A stretch of 64,000 nucleotides of DNA from an uncultured Clostridia bacterium (GCA_944391955.1 CALXVG010000002.1:1-64000), one strand, 5' to 3'; positions 44,762 through 53,382 are shown, counted from the stretch's first letter. Translations and numbers: made by a program. Notes: generated by a model not told the origin, from the sequence alone.

Positions 44762-45310
44762 TTGAAAAAATTAGTAAAAACGATTATAATATTAGGAGTG
44801 GCAATTGCAATACTCCTATATGCATTCAAACCACAAATCCTGAAAAAAATATATCCAATAAAATATAAAGAATATGTGGAAGAAGCTGCAAAAGCTAATG
44901 AAGTTGACAAATTACTAATATATAGTATAATAAAGGCGGAAAGTGGATTTAAAGAAAATGTAAAATCTTCAAGTGGAGCAATAGGTTTAATGCAAATAAT
45001 GTTACCAACAGCCCAAGAAATTGCCCAAAAAATAGATATTCAAAATTTAACAGAAGAGCAATTATATGAACCAAAAATGAATATAATTATAGGAACAAAA
45101 TATTTTGCAACACTGTTAGAAACATATGACAATAATATTAATCTAGCAATAATAGCATATAATGCAGGAATGGGAAATGTAAACAAATGGATAGCAAATG
45201 GAATAATAAATGAAGACGGAACAGATGTTGATAATATTCCATTTGAAGAAACAAAAATGTATGTAAAAAAAATATTGCAAAATTATGAAATATATAAAGA
45301 AATATATTAA
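44762..45310 (+). CDS. SLT-family lytic transglycosylase
   Basis: A 182-aa enzyme: N-terminal membrane anchor (about 4-22), then an SLT domain with the catalytic Glu in IIKAESGFKENVKSSSGAIG, LMQIMLPTAQEIA, and AIIAYNAGMGNVNKW. It cleaves peptidoglycan glycan strands to 1,6-anhydro ends. TTG start at 44762 with SD AAAGGAG, 14 bp after polA; no other start keeps the anchor. Confidence 0.92.
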   Translation: MKKLVKTIIILGVAIAILLYAFKPQILKKIYPIKYKEYVEEAAKANEVDKLLIYSIIKAESGFKENVKSSSGAIGLMQIMLPTAQEIAQKIDIQNLTEEQLYEPKMNIIIGTKYFATLLETYDNNINLAIIAYNAGMGNVNKWIANGIINEDGTDVDNIPFEETKMYVKKILQNYEIYKEIY

Positions 45311-45327
45311 TTGAAAGGGGAATCACA

Positions 45328-46326
45328 ATGAGTAAAATTTTAGTAACAGGAGGAACAGGATACATAGGAAGTCATACAGTTGTTGAATTAGTTGAAAATG
45401 GAGAAGATGTAGTTATTGTAGATAATTTTTCAAATAGTTCACCAGACGTTCTAGACAGAATAGAAGAGATAACAGGAAAAAGAGTTAAATTCTATGAAGT
45501 AGACATATTAGACGAAGAAAAGTTAGAACAAGTTTTTAAAGAAAACGAAATAGAATCAGTAGTACATTTTGCTGGATTAAAAGCAGTTGGAGAATCTGTT
45601 GCAAAACCAGTAGAATATTATCATAACAACATAACAGGAACATTAGTACTATTAAAATTAATGCAAAAATATAATTGTAAAAAAATTGTATTTAGTTCAT
45701 CAGCAACAGTATATGGAAATCCTGGAAAGTTACCAATTAAAGAAAATTTCCCACTATCAACGACAAACCCATATGGTTCAACAAAATTGGTGATAGAAAA
45801 TATATTACAAGATGTTAATGTAGCAGACCAAAATTTTAGAGTAGCAATACTTAGATATTTTAATCCAATAGGAGCACATGAAAGTGGATTAATAGGAGAA
45901 AGACCAAATGGCATACCAAATAATGTAATGCCATATATAGTAAAAGTAGCAACAGGAGAATACGAAAAATTAACAGTTTTTGGAAATGATTATCCTACAC
46001 CAGACGGAACAGGAGTAAGAGATTATATACATGTTGTAGACTTAGCACAAGGACACTTAAAAGCATTAGACAAAATAAGAGAAGAAAAAGGAGTAAAAAT
46101 ATATAATCTAGGAACAGGTCATGGATATTCAGTATTAGATTTAGTACAAAATTTTGAAAAAACAAACAACATAAAAGTAAACTATGTAATAGGTGCAAGA
46201 AGACCAGGAGATATACCAGCTTGCTATGCAGATGCAAGTAAAGCAGAAAAAGAATTAGGCTGGAAAGCAGAAAAAAATATAGAAGATATGTGCAAAGACA
46301 CATGGCATTTTGCAACAACCAAATAA
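45328..46326 (+). CDS. galE: UDP-glucose 4-epimerase
   Basis: A 332-aa short-chain epimerase/dehydrogenase. NAD-binding TGGTGYIGSHTVVEL, SSSATVYG, the catalytic YGSTK, and RPNGIPNNVMPYI. It interconverts UDP-glucose and UDP-galactose. Next to two GT8 enzymes it may supply UDP-galactose for surface glycans or glycolipids. SD AAAGGGG. Confidence 0.95.
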   Translation: MSKILVTGGTGYIGSHTVVELVENGEDVVIVDNFSNSSPDVLDRIEEITGKRVKFYEVDILDEEKLEQVFKENEIESVVHFAGLKAVGESVAKPVEYYHNNITGTLVLLKLMQKYNCKKIVFSSSATVYGNPGKLPIKENFPLSTTNPYGSTKLVIENILQDVNVADQNFRVAILRYFNPIGAHESGLIGERPNGIPNNVMPYIVKVATGEYEKLTVFGNDYPTPDGTGVRDYIHVVDLAQGHLKALDKIREEKGVKIYNLGTGHGYSVLDLVQNFEKTNNIKVNYVIGARRPGDIPACYADASKAEKELGWKAEKNIEDMCKDTWHFATTK

Positions 46327-46344
46327 AATATGGAAGGGAAAAAT

Positions 46345-47175
46345 ATGATAAACGTACTATTATGTGGAAATGAAAAAGTGTTTGATGGAGCTCTTACACA
46401 ATTAATTTCTGCAACAAATAAAACGAGAGAACCAATAAAATGCTATATTTTTACTATGAATCTTCAAAGAGTAAATCCTGAATTTACAAGTATAAAGGAT
46501 GAACAAATAGAATTTTTAAATAAAGTAGTAAAATTAAAAAATAAAAAAAATGAAGTAATAAAAATTGATGTAACAGACTTATATGAAAAAGAATTTCACC
46601 AGTGTGCTAATGAAGGTGCATATTGTACACCATATACTCTGTTAAGACTTTTTGCAGATATGATACCAAATATGCCAGATAAATTGTTATATTTGGATAT
46701 CGACATAATGATTGCAGATGATTTAACAAAACTATACAGCATAAATATTGATAATTACGAATATGCAGCAGTTAAAGAAAAATATGGATGTTGGTTAATA
46801 AGACCAGACTATATAAATGCAGGAATGTTATTATTCAATATGAAAAAAATAAGAGAAACGAAACTACTTGAAAAAGCAAGACATTTAATAAAAACAAAAA
46901 AGATGTTATTTGCAGACCAAGATGCAATTTTTAGGTCTACAACTAAAAAACTTATTATATCAAGGATATATAATGAGCAATCTAAATTTAATAGAAAAGG
47001 AACTGTGGTATGTCATTTTTGTAAAAGATTAATGTTTTTACCATATCCACATACAGAAAACTATAAACAATGGCATATAGAAGAAATACATAAGTACTTA
47101 AAGTGTCATACTTTTGATGAAGATTTAAAAGAATATTTAGAATGGAAAGAAAAATATAATAAAGGAGAGGCATAA
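46345..47175 (+). CDS. GT8 family glycosyltransferase
   Basis: A 276-aa GT8 enzyme (GT-A fold). NVLLCGNEKVFDGALTQLIS starts the domain; LLYLDIDIMIADDLTKLYS has the DxD metal site; NAGMLLFNMKKIRE and the late HFCKRLMFLPY are typical. ATG 46345 is chosen (GGAAGGG SD) over ATG 46330. It transfers a hexose, likely glucose or galactose, from a UDP-sugar. It follows galE by 18 bp. Confidence 0.9.
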   Translation: MINVLLCGNEKVFDGALTQLISATNKTREPIKCYIFTMNLQRVNPEFTSIKDEQIEFLNKVVKLKNKKNEVIKIDVTDLYEKEFHQCANEGAYCTPYTLLRLFADMIPNMPDKLLYLDIDIMIADDLTKLYSINIDNYEYAAVKEKYGCWLIRPDYINAGMLLFNMKKIRETKLLEKARHLIKTKKMLFADQDAIFRSTTKKLIISRIYNEQSKFNRKGTVVCHFCKRLMFLPYPHTENYKQWHIEEIHKYLKCHTFDEDLKEYLEWKEKYNKGEA

Positions 47176-47180
47176 TAGAA

Positions 47181-48995
47181 ATGAACAATGAATTAGAAAA
47201 GATACCTATATTTTTTGCAGTGGATGATAGCTATACACATTTTTTAGCAGTAGCACTGCAATCTTTAATAGATAACTCAAGCAAAGAATATTATTACTTA
47301 ATAAAAATATTACACACAAATGTAAGCAAAAAAAATATGAATATGATATTAAAATATGAAAGAGACAATGTAGACATAGAATTTGTTGATTTAAACTATT
47401 ATATAAAGCAAGTAGCAGACAAATTATATACAAGAGATTACTATACAAAAACAACATATTTTAGACTATTCATACCAAATCTTTATCCACAATATGATAA
47501 AGCATTATATCTAGATAGTGATATTACAATATTAGGAGATGTTGCTGATTTATATCATACAGAAATGGGAACAAATCTAGTTGCAGCAGCACCAGATGAT
47601 ATAATAAATTTTAATAAAGTATTTCAAGATTATGCAGAAAAAGTAGTAGGAGTAGCAGATTATAAAAAATACTTTAATGCAGGTGTATTATTAATGAATC
47701 TAGATGAACTTAGAAAGTTCAATTTTCAAGACAAATTTTTATACCTACTAGAAACAGTAAAATTTTCTGTTGCACAAGATCAAGACTATTTAAATAGATT
47801 ATGCAAAGGAAGAACAACAATAATATCAAAAAAATGGAACAGAATGCCAATTCCTTCAGATGAAATAGAAACAAAAGACATAAAATTAATACATTATAAT
47901 TTTGCATGTAAGCCATGGCATTTTGAAAATATATTATATAATGAATTCTTCTGGGAATATGCACAAAAAACAGAATGTTATGAAGAAATTAAGAAAATAA
48001 AAGAAAATTATACAGAAGAAGAAAAATTTAGAGATAGAGAATCTGAACAAAAATTAAGAGAACTTGCACAAAAAGAATGTGACTGTGTTGGAGACGACAG
48101 GGAATATAGAAGAAACATAAATTCAGTTATTGAAAAATCTAAAGAAAGATTAGCAATTATAGAAAAAATAAAAAAATTAGAAAAAGAAGGTAAATTTGAT
48201 ATTGATGCTGAAGAGGATCCACCAACAATAGAATTAACCCCAGAAAATATAGACTATCTAAGGGAGAGACGTTATAGCAAAATAAAAAATAAAGTAGCAA
48301 ATAGATTAGGAGCTAGATTTTTAGACAGATTATTAAAAAATGATAAATTGATTATAAAAGATGTAAAAGGAATTGAAAATTTAGAAAACTTATCAACAGG
48401 AGCTATTATAACATGTAATCACTTTAACCCATACGACTGCTTCGCAATAGAAGAAGTGTTTAGAGCATCTAACATATCTGATAAAAAGAAATTATTTAAA
48501 GTAATTAGAGAAGGGAATTATACAAACTTTCCAGGATTATATGGGTTCTTCTTTAGAAATTGTAATACATTACCATTAAGTTCTAACAGAAGAACAATGA
48601 TAGAATTTGTAAAAGCAGTAGAAAAAATTCTTGAAAGAGGAGATTATATATTAATCTATCCAGAACAAAGTTTATGGTGGAATTACAGAAAACCAAAGCC
48701 ACTAAAAAATGGTGCATTCAATTTAGCAGCTAAAAACAATGTTCCTGTATTACCAATATTTATAACAATGGAAGACAGTAATATAATAGGAGAAGACGGT
48801 TTCCCAGTGCAAGAATATATAATAAACATTGAAAAACCAATATATGCAAACCATAATTTATCAGTAAGAGAAAATATGGAAAACATGAAAAATAAAAATT
48901 TTGAAGTATGGAAAAATATATATGAAGATTTTTATAAAATTCCATTAGAATATACAACAGAAAAAAAGGTAATAAAATTAGCTAATGAAGAATAA
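47181..48995 (+). CDS. GT8 glycosyltransferase fused to a PlsC-type acyltransferase
   Basis: A 604-aa bifunctional protein. Residues 8-270 are GT8: IFFAVDDSYTHFLAVALQSL, ALYLDSDITILGDVADLYH (DxD) and NAGVLLMNLDELRKF. A charged helical linker (about 270-370) follows. Residues 375-600 are a lysophosphatidic-acid-type acyltransferase: TCNHFNPYD with the HX4D motif (H414, D419), FRNCNTLPLSSNR, and YPEQSLWW. No membrane helix is obvious, so it is probably peripheral. It could glycosylate and acylate a glycerol-based lipid in one chain; the product is unknown. It overlaps the next gene by 11 bp. Confidence 0.85.
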   Translation: MNNELEKIPIFFAVDDSYTHFLAVALQSLIDNSSKEYYYLIKILHTNVSKKNMNMILKYERDNVDIEFVDLNYYIKQVADKLYTRDYYTKTTYFRLFIPNLYPQYDKALYLDSDITILGDVADLYHTEMGTNLVAAAPDDIINFNKVFQDYAEKVVGVADYKKYFNAGVLLMNLDELRKFNFQDKFLYLLETVKFSVAQDQDYLNRLCKGRTTIISKKWNRMPIPSDEIETKDIKLIHYNFACKPWHFENILYNEFFWEYAQKTECYEEIKKIKENYTEEEKFRDRESEQKLRELAQKECDCVGDDREYRRNINSVIEKSKERLAIIEKIKKLEKEGKFDIDAEEDPPTIELTPENIDYLRERRYSKIKNKVANRLGARFLDRLLKNDKLIIKDVKGIENLENLSTGAIITCNHFNPYDCFAIEEVFRASNISDKKKLFKVIREGNYTNFPGLYGFFFRNCNTLPLSSNRRTMIEFVKAVEKILERGDYILIYPEQSLWWNYRKPKPLKNGAFNLAAKNNVPVLPIFITMEDSNIIGEDGFPVQEYIINIEKPIYANHNLSVRENMENMKNKNFEVWKNIYEDFYKIPLEYTTEKKVIKLANEE

Positions 48996-49758
48996 AGAAA
49001 TATATTATTATGAAGATGAATTAAATGATGAATTTTCAAAAGCACAAATAACACCAAGAAAGATAGATGAAAACTATATATATCTTCATAAAAATCCAAT
49101 ATGGAATATATGCTCAATACTTGCACAAAATGTATTGAGCATGCCTATAAAAATCTCATATTTAAAATTCAAGTTAAAAATAAAATATATCGGAAAAGAA
49201 AAAATAAAAAAATATAAAAAACTAGGATATTTCATATATGCAAACCATACCCAAGTATTTGCAGATACTTTTATTCCAAGTATTCCAGTATATCCAAAAC
49301 GTAACTTTTTTATTGTAAATCCAGCAAATGTTTCAATGAAAGGGTCAGGTACAATAATAGAAATGTTAGGTGCAATGCCAATACCAAATGAAAGAAATGG
49401 AATGAAAAATTTTCTAGAAGCAATCGAAAATAGAATAAACAAAAATTATTCTATAACAATTTATCCAGAAGCACACATATGGCCATACTATACAAAAATC
49501 AGACCATTTAAATCAGTATCATTTAAATATCCTGTAAAAATGGGCAAACCAGCATTTTGTATGACAAACACATATAAAGCATATGGAAAAAATAAAGACA
49601 AAGCAAAAATGATAACATATATAGATGGACCATTTTTTGCAGACAAAACATTACCAATAAAAGAACAACAAGAAGACCTAAGAAACAAAATATATAATTG
49701 CATGGTAGAAAGAAGTAAAAATAATGATATAGAAATAATAAAATATGAAAAAAAATAA
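48985..49758 (+). CDS. PlsC-like acyltransferase with an HX5D motif
   Basis: A 257-aa acyltransferase. YANHTQVFADTFIP gives His88 and Asp94, one residue longer than the classical HX4D; GTIIEMLGAMPIPNE and ITIYPEAHIWPYY are the later family blocks. An NHTQxxxD variant is known to me from related Firmicute proteins, so it is probably active. Its ATG lies inside the previous gene, so translation is coupled. It likely adds the second acyl chain in a glycerolipid route. Confidence 0.82.
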   Translation: MKNKEIYYYEDELNDEFSKAQITPRKIDENYIYLHKNPIWNICSILAQNVLSMPIKISYLKFKLKIKYIGKEKIKKYKKLGYFIYANHTQVFADTFIPSIPVYPKRNFFIVNPANVSMKGSGTIIEMLGAMPIPNERNGMKNFLEAIENRINKNYSITIYPEAHIWPYYTKIRPFKSVSFKYPVKMGKPAFCMTNTYKAYGKNKDKAKMITYIDGPFFADKTLPIKEQQEDLRNKIYNCMVERSKNNDIEIIKYEKK

Positions 49759-49762
49759 ACAA

Positions 49763-49802
49763 AACTCTGTCCCAAATCTGGAACAGAGCTTTTATTTTTT
49801 TA
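49763..49802 (+). terminator. Terminator after the acyltransferase genes
   Basis: CTCTGT (49765-49770) with inner CC/GG faces ACAGAG (49783-49788), followed by a T-rich run. Confidence 0.75.
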
Positions 49803-49854
49803 ATTATAAAATCTAATTTTGCCAGTATTTTGATTGTATAGTACAAAATGTAGA

Positions 49855-49873
49855 GGCAGGTCTTGTGCCTGCC
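49855..49873 (-). terminator. Hairpin downstream of pncB
   Basis: GGCAGG/CCTGCC with a 7-base loop lies 8 bp past the pncB stop on the minus strand. There is no clear T run. Confidence 0.45.
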
Positions 49874-49880
49874 CAAATGA

Positions 49881-51311
49881 TTAATTCTTTCTTAACATCT
49901 TATTTTTTAATTCCCACAAATCTGCAGATAAATCTACATAATACCTATGAGGATTTTCCATACGCCTAACTTCATCCCATAATGTATTAAGTTCTTTTTT
50001 GCATGTAGTAGCAATATCAGAAAGAGAAGGAGAGTTATAAACTAATTTACCATCTATAAAAATATCTTCTTGTAAAGTTCTAACAGTATAACTATGTAAA
50101 ACTTTTTTCTTCCAAGGATTTTGAGCATCAAATATTGAATAATTATTTTTAGGAATGTTTTCACCAGCTAGGGTAATTACATCAGCTAAAGCTTTGTTAG
50201 TATCTTTTGAGTAGAAACGATAAATTTTCTTAAATCCAGGATTTGTAATTTTAGTAGTATTTTCAGAAATCTTAATTTTAGGAATTATTTTTCCATGTTT
50301 CTCAATAGCAGACAGTTTATAAACTGCACCAAAAACAGGATTGCTTTTTGCAGTAATTAAATTTTCTCCAACACCAAATGAATCAATACAAGCACCTTGA
50401 TTCAAAAGAGAAGAAATTAATCTTTCATCAAGAGAATTGCTAACACAAATTTTGCAATCAGGAAAACCAGCGTCATCTAATATTTTCCTTATTTTCTTTG
50501 ATAGATAAGCTAAATCCCCACTATCCAATCTTACACCTTTTGGTCTAAATCCTTTTGGAACAACAACTTCATTAAAAACTTTAATTGCATTAACAATACC
50601 AGATTCAATAGAATTATAAGTGTCTATAAGTAATAAACAATCATCAGGATATGTTTCTGCATATGTTTTAAAAGCTTCATATTCAGAATCAAAACTCTGA
50701 ACAAAACTATGAGCCATAGTTCCGCTGGCTATACTATTAAATTTTTGAGCAGTATATGTACAAGATGTACCAACACAACCACCTATAATGGCAGCCCTTG
50801 CACCAAAAACTGCTGAATCAACGTTATGAGCTCTTCTTGCTCCAAATTCCATAACAGGTCTACCAGCAGCTGCAGCAACAATTCTTGAAGCTTTTGTTGC
50901 AATTAAAGATTGGTGATTTAAAATCATTAAAATAGTAGTTTCTAACAGTTGGGCCTCTATAATAGGAGCTTTAATAGTAATCAAAGGTTCATTCGGAAAT
51001 ACAACAGTACCTTCAGGTACAGCCCATATACTTCCGGAAAATTTAAAATTTTTTAAATAATCTAAAAATTCAGCCGAAAATTTATTTAAACTTTTTAAAT
51101 AAGAAATATCCTCATCTGTAAATCTAAGATTTTTAATATAATCAATAATTTGTTCTAGACCAGCACATATGGCATAACCACCATTATCAGGAACTTGTCT
51201 AAAAAATACATCAAAATAGGCAATAGTATTTTGCATATTCTTTTTAAAATATGCATTAGACATAGTCAACTCATAAAAGTCAGTAACTAAACTTAAATTT
51301 CTATTTTCCAT
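49881..51311 (-). CDS. pncB: Nicotinate phosphoribosyltransferase
   Basis: A 476-aa NAPRTase of NAD salvage, making nicotinate mononucleotide. MENRNLSLVTDFYELTMSNA starts it; FGARRAHNVDSAVFGARAAI, GVRLDSGDLAYLSKKIRK and SFGVGENLITAKSNPVFG are family blocks. ATG 51311 with SD AAGAGGTG is chosen over the GTG three codons earlier. It stands alone on the minus strand. Confidence 0.95.
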   Translation of the reverse strand: MENRNLSLVTDFYELTMSNAYFKKNMQNTIAYFDVFFRQVPDNGGYAICAGLEQIIDYIKNLRFTDEDISYLKSLNKFSAEFLDYLKNFKFSGSIWAVPEGTVVFPNEPLITIKAPIIEAQLLETTILMILNHQSLIATKASRIVAAAAGRPVMEFGARRAHNVDSAVFGARAAIIGGCVGTSCTYTAQKFNSIASGTMAHSFVQSFDSEYEAFKTYAETYPDDCLLLIDTYNSIESGIVNAIKVFNEVVVPKGFRPKGVRLDSGDLAYLSKKIRKILDDAGFPDCKICVSNSLDERLISSLLNQGACIDSFGVGENLITAKSNPVFGAVYKLSAIEKHGKIIPKIKISENTTKITNPGFKKIYRFYSKDTNKALADVITLAGENIPKNNYSIFDAQNPWKKKVLHSYTVRTLQEDIFIDGKLVYNSPSLSDIATTCKKELNTLWDEVRRMENPHRYYVDLSADLWELKNKMLRKN

Positions 51312-51334
51312 AAAATACACCTCTTAGCAATTTT

Positions 51335-51375
51335 TCATATGAATTATAACACACTTGTCAACAAGTTTAAAGATT
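51335..51375 (-). promoter_or_regulatory. pncB promoter region with a palindrome
   Basis: On the minus strand TATAAT lies about 30 bp before the SD, and ACTTGTTGACAAGT (a 6-bp inverted repeat) lies just upstream, between the expected -35 and -10 boxes. It may be an operator; I could not match it to a known NAD-regulator site. Confidence 0.4.
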
Positions 51376-51390
51376 AAATACTTCTAGAAA

Positions 51391-51419
51391 TTGTCAAATT
51401 ATGTAAAACGTGGTATAAT
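51391..51419 (+). promoter_or_regulatory. Promoter of the 167-aa gene
   Basis: TTGTCA (51391-51396), 17 nt, TATAAT (51414-51419). Confidence 0.75.
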
Positions 51420-51464
51420 ATCAATATTACCTAGCACTTTGCTAGAAATAGGAGGCATGAAAAC

Positions 51465-51968
51465 ATGTTCTTTAGCGAACTGCAAGACAGATTTGATATC
51501 TGTCAAAAAGAAAAGGCAATCAAACACAAACCAATGGAAGCATGGAGGGAGGATGTAATAGAGCAAATTCTTGTACCGATTCTTGCAAAAAACTTTCAAG
51601 CTCGGCAAAAACTAAATCCAGAGGCAAATGAAATTTTTCTTCGAGTGTATGTAGTAGAAGAGGGAACGGAATTCTTTATTCCAACGGAAGATAATGCAAG
51701 TGAAGCATATGCATACAACCTGGAGGAAAGAATTGCAACCCATAAATGGCAAAAGCCAGAAATGACTAGAACGACACTGAAAAACAATGAAATCTTAAAG
51801 ATTTTCAGAACCATGTGCAAAATTGCTCCTCGGATTTTTTACGGATTTTCTACATTTGAAAACGAAGAACAAAAGCAGGTTTGGGAAAAACGTGGCAACA
51901 TTGTTGTTTTCGATTTACTTATTACCTTTACAACTCCAGAGTATGAAGCCTATTTAGAAACTCTGTGA
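51465..51968 (+). CDS. Hypothetical protein of atypical codon use
   Basis: A 167-aa soluble protein I do not recognise. Features: FSELQDRFDICQKEKAIKHK at the start, WREDVIEQILVPILAKNFQA, then a beta-rich half with IFLRVYVVEEGTEFFIPTE and GNIVVFDLLITFTTPEYEAY. Codons such as CGG, CGA, CTC and CTT appear here while neighbours use AGA and TTA, and the gene is visibly richer in G+C. It has its own promoter, SD AGGAGG and terminator. Recent transfer is plausible. Confidence 0.75.
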   Translation: MFFSELQDRFDICQKEKAIKHKPMEAWREDVIEQILVPILAKNFQARQKLNPEANEIFLRVYVVEEGTEFFIPTEDNASEAYAYNLEERIATHKWQKPEMTRTTLKNNEILKIFRTMCKIAPRIFYGFSTFENEEQKQVWEKRGNIVVFDLLITFTTPEYEAYLETL

Positions 51969-52007
51969 AATAAGCCAAAAGCTGTTTTCACAAAAAGTTC
52001 GCAAAAC

Positions 52008-52045
52008 AAAAACTCCCACAAGGATAAATCCAAGTGGGAGTTTTT
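52008..52045 (+). terminator. Terminator after the 167-aa gene
   Basis: AAAAACTCCCAC (52008-52019) and GTGGGAGTTTTT (52034-52045): a perfect 12-bp stem with T tail; the inner bases pair too. It works in both directions. Confidence 0.9.
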
Positions 52046-52081
52046 GTATGTTTAAAAGTTATATTATATTTTGTAACATCG

Positions 52082-52110
52082 TTGACAAGAGCAGCATAAT
52101 ATGATAATAT
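52082..52110 (+). promoter_or_regulatory. Promoter of the 6S-like RNA
   Basis: TTGACA (52082-52087), 17 nt, TAATAT (52105-52110): a strong stand-alone promoter with no ORF after it. Confidence 0.8.
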
Positions 52111-52139
52111 AATACTAACAAAATAAGTAATTAATTTTT

Positions 52140-52333
52140 CCCTGCATAGTGCGAGAGCAATAAGAAATTTTAGAACCAACAGTTAAGGAAAGGGAGTCCA
52201 AAGCTCTGAATATGGCGTGCAAGCTTACACGTAAAAGGTAGTAAGAAGCCCAGGAGTATTCAGGCAGACACCCACCTGTGTAAGAGCAGGTCCTTAAAAT
52301 TTCTTTAACAACGGCTAATGTGGGGACTTTTTT
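52140..52333 (+). ncRNA. ssrS: Probable 6S RNA
   Basis: A non-coding transcript unit of about 190 nt. The ends pair: CCCTGCAT (52140-52147) with ATGTGGGG (52318-52325), and AAGAAATTTTA pairs with TAAAATTTCTT further in. Inside are CTGAATAT/GTATTCAG, GTGCAAGCTTACAC and ACCTGTGTAAGAGCAGGT. A long closing stem, an open middle and the GACACCCACCT block are what I expect of Firmicute 6S RNA, which traps sigma-A RNA polymerase. ACTTTTTT ends it. The call rests on remembered features; a covariance search would settle it. RNase P, tmRNA and SRP RNA hallmarks are absent. Confidence 0.68.
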
Positions 52334-52390
52334 GCAGAAAAACAGTCAAATAATTTACATATATCATAATATAAATATTTTATAAATCTA

Positions 52391-52419
52391 TTGCAAATAA
52401 TAAAACTATATGATATAAG
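52391..52419 (+). promoter_or_regulatory. Promoter of the DUF1292 gene
   Basis: TTGCAA (52391-52396), 17 nt, TATAAG (52414-52419). Confidence 0.6.
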
Positions 52420-52449
52420 AAAAGTATAAAAACGTGAAAGGAGATTAAT

Positions 52450-52761
52450 ATGGATTTTGAAGATGAAGTACCAGGAATGGATGAAGAATTAGATAATATT
52501 ATTACATTAAATGATGAAGACGGAAATGAAGTGAAATTTGAATTTTTAGATTTAATTGAATATAACTCAGAAGAGTATGTAATATTATTACCAACAGAGG
52601 AAGAAGAGGCAGACGAAGTAGTAATATTAAAGGTTGAAGAAACAGATTCAGAGGACGAAGAATCATATGTTGGAGTAGATGATCAAGAAACATTAAATGC
52701 AGTATTCCAAATCTTTAAAGATAAATTTAAAGATGAGTTTAATTTTATAGATGAACAATAA
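52450..52761 (+). CDS. DUF1292 acidic protein (YrzB-like)
   Basis: A 103-aa very acidic protein. The DUF1292 core is seen in ITLNDEDGNEVKFEFLDLIE, YVILLPTEEEEADEVVILKV and a final LNAVFQIFKDKFKDEF. Members are widespread in Firmicutes, often near yrrK/ruvX or mltG; here it stands alone. Function unknown. SD AAAGGAG. Confidence 0.88.
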   Translation: MDFEDEVPGMDEELDNIITLNDEDGNEVKFEFLDLIEYNSEEYVILLPTEEEEADEVVILKVEETDSEDEESYVGVDDQETLNAVFQIFKDKFKDEFNFIDEQ

Positions 52762-52765
52762 TTCA

Positions 52766-52791
52766 TAGAGGTCAGTGAAAACTGACCTCTA
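52766..52791 (+). terminator. Terminator after DUF1292
   Basis: TAGAGGTCAGT/ACTGACCTCTA, a perfect 11-bp stem with a GAAA loop. The T run after it is short. Confidence 0.7.
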
Positions 52792-52833
52792 TAAAATTTA
52801 AAAAAATTTAAAAAATTTATACTATTTTTGAAT

Positions 52834-52848
52834 ATGTTATGGTATAAT
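52834..52848 (+). promoter_or_regulatory. Extended -10 promoter of the lipoprotein gene
   Basis: TGGTATAAT (TGn-TATAAT) at 52840-52848 with no good -35. Confidence 0.4.
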
Positions 52849-52880
52849 GCATATAGAAAAATATTGGAGGTGATTTATAA

Positions 52881-53300
52881 ATGAAAAAAACATTAAAATT
52901 ACTAGCAGTTGTAGCAGTTCTTTTAGTTATGTTAATAGCTTTAACAGGTTGTGGAAACAAAATAGTTGCAACAAGAGAAACTGAAGACGGTGGAGTTTCA
53001 TATGAGGAAAAACTTGAAATTAAATTAAAAGACGATAAAATTAATAATGTAAAAGTAACAATGACATTTGAAGACAAAGAAACAGCAGAAAAAATGAAAG
53101 TACGATTAGATGCTGCAATGGCTATGATTACTGCATTTAGTGGAGGAGATTCTGGCATGGAAATAAAACAAAAAAGTAAAAAAATAATAATAGAATTAGA
53201 TGCAGAACAATATGCTGACATGTATGGTGCAGAAATTGAAGAAATTTCAAAAGACGAGTTAAAAGCTCAACTTGAAGAAGAGGGATATAAAGTAAAATAA
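52881..53300 (+). CDS. Lipoprotein, hypothetical
   Basis: A 139-aa lipoprotein. Signal peptide with lipobox LTGC (Cys at about residue 24); the mature part has VATRETEDGGVSYEEKLEIK, KVTMTFEDKETAEKMKVRLD and a KKIIIELDAEQYADM strand, resembling the DUF1307/YehR-like lipoprotein fold. SD GGAGGTG. Monocistronic. Family placement is tentative. Confidence 0.75.
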   Translation: MKKTLKLLAVVAVLLVMLIALTGCGNKIVATRETEDGGVSYEEKLEIKLKDDKINNVKVTMTFEDKETAEKMKVRLDAAMAMITAFSGGDSGMEIKQKSKKIIIELDAEQYADMYGAEIEEISKDELKAQLEEEGYKVK

Positions 53301-53306
53301 TCCGAA

Positions 53307-53344
53307 AAATAAGACTCTATTATTGTAAGAGTCTTATTTTTTAT
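53307..53344 (+). terminator. Terminator after the lipoprotein gene
   Basis: AAATAAGACTCT faces AGAGTCTTATTT with T tail; 12-bp perfect stem. Confidence 0.9.
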
Positions 53345-53354
53345 GCTTATAGTA

Positions 53355-53382
53355 TTGCAAAAATATAAATTTATGGTATAAT
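53355..53382 (+). promoter_or_regulatory. Promoter of tig
   Basis: TTGCAA (53355-53360), 16 nt ending in TGG, TATAAT (53377-53382). Confidence 0.65.

Noticed and set aside
52140-52333. RNase P RNA, tmRNA or SRP RNA
   Set aside because: Their conserved cores (such as the RNase P GAGGAAAGTCC block, a tag-peptide frame or the SRP tetraloop region) are absent; end pairing fits 6S better.
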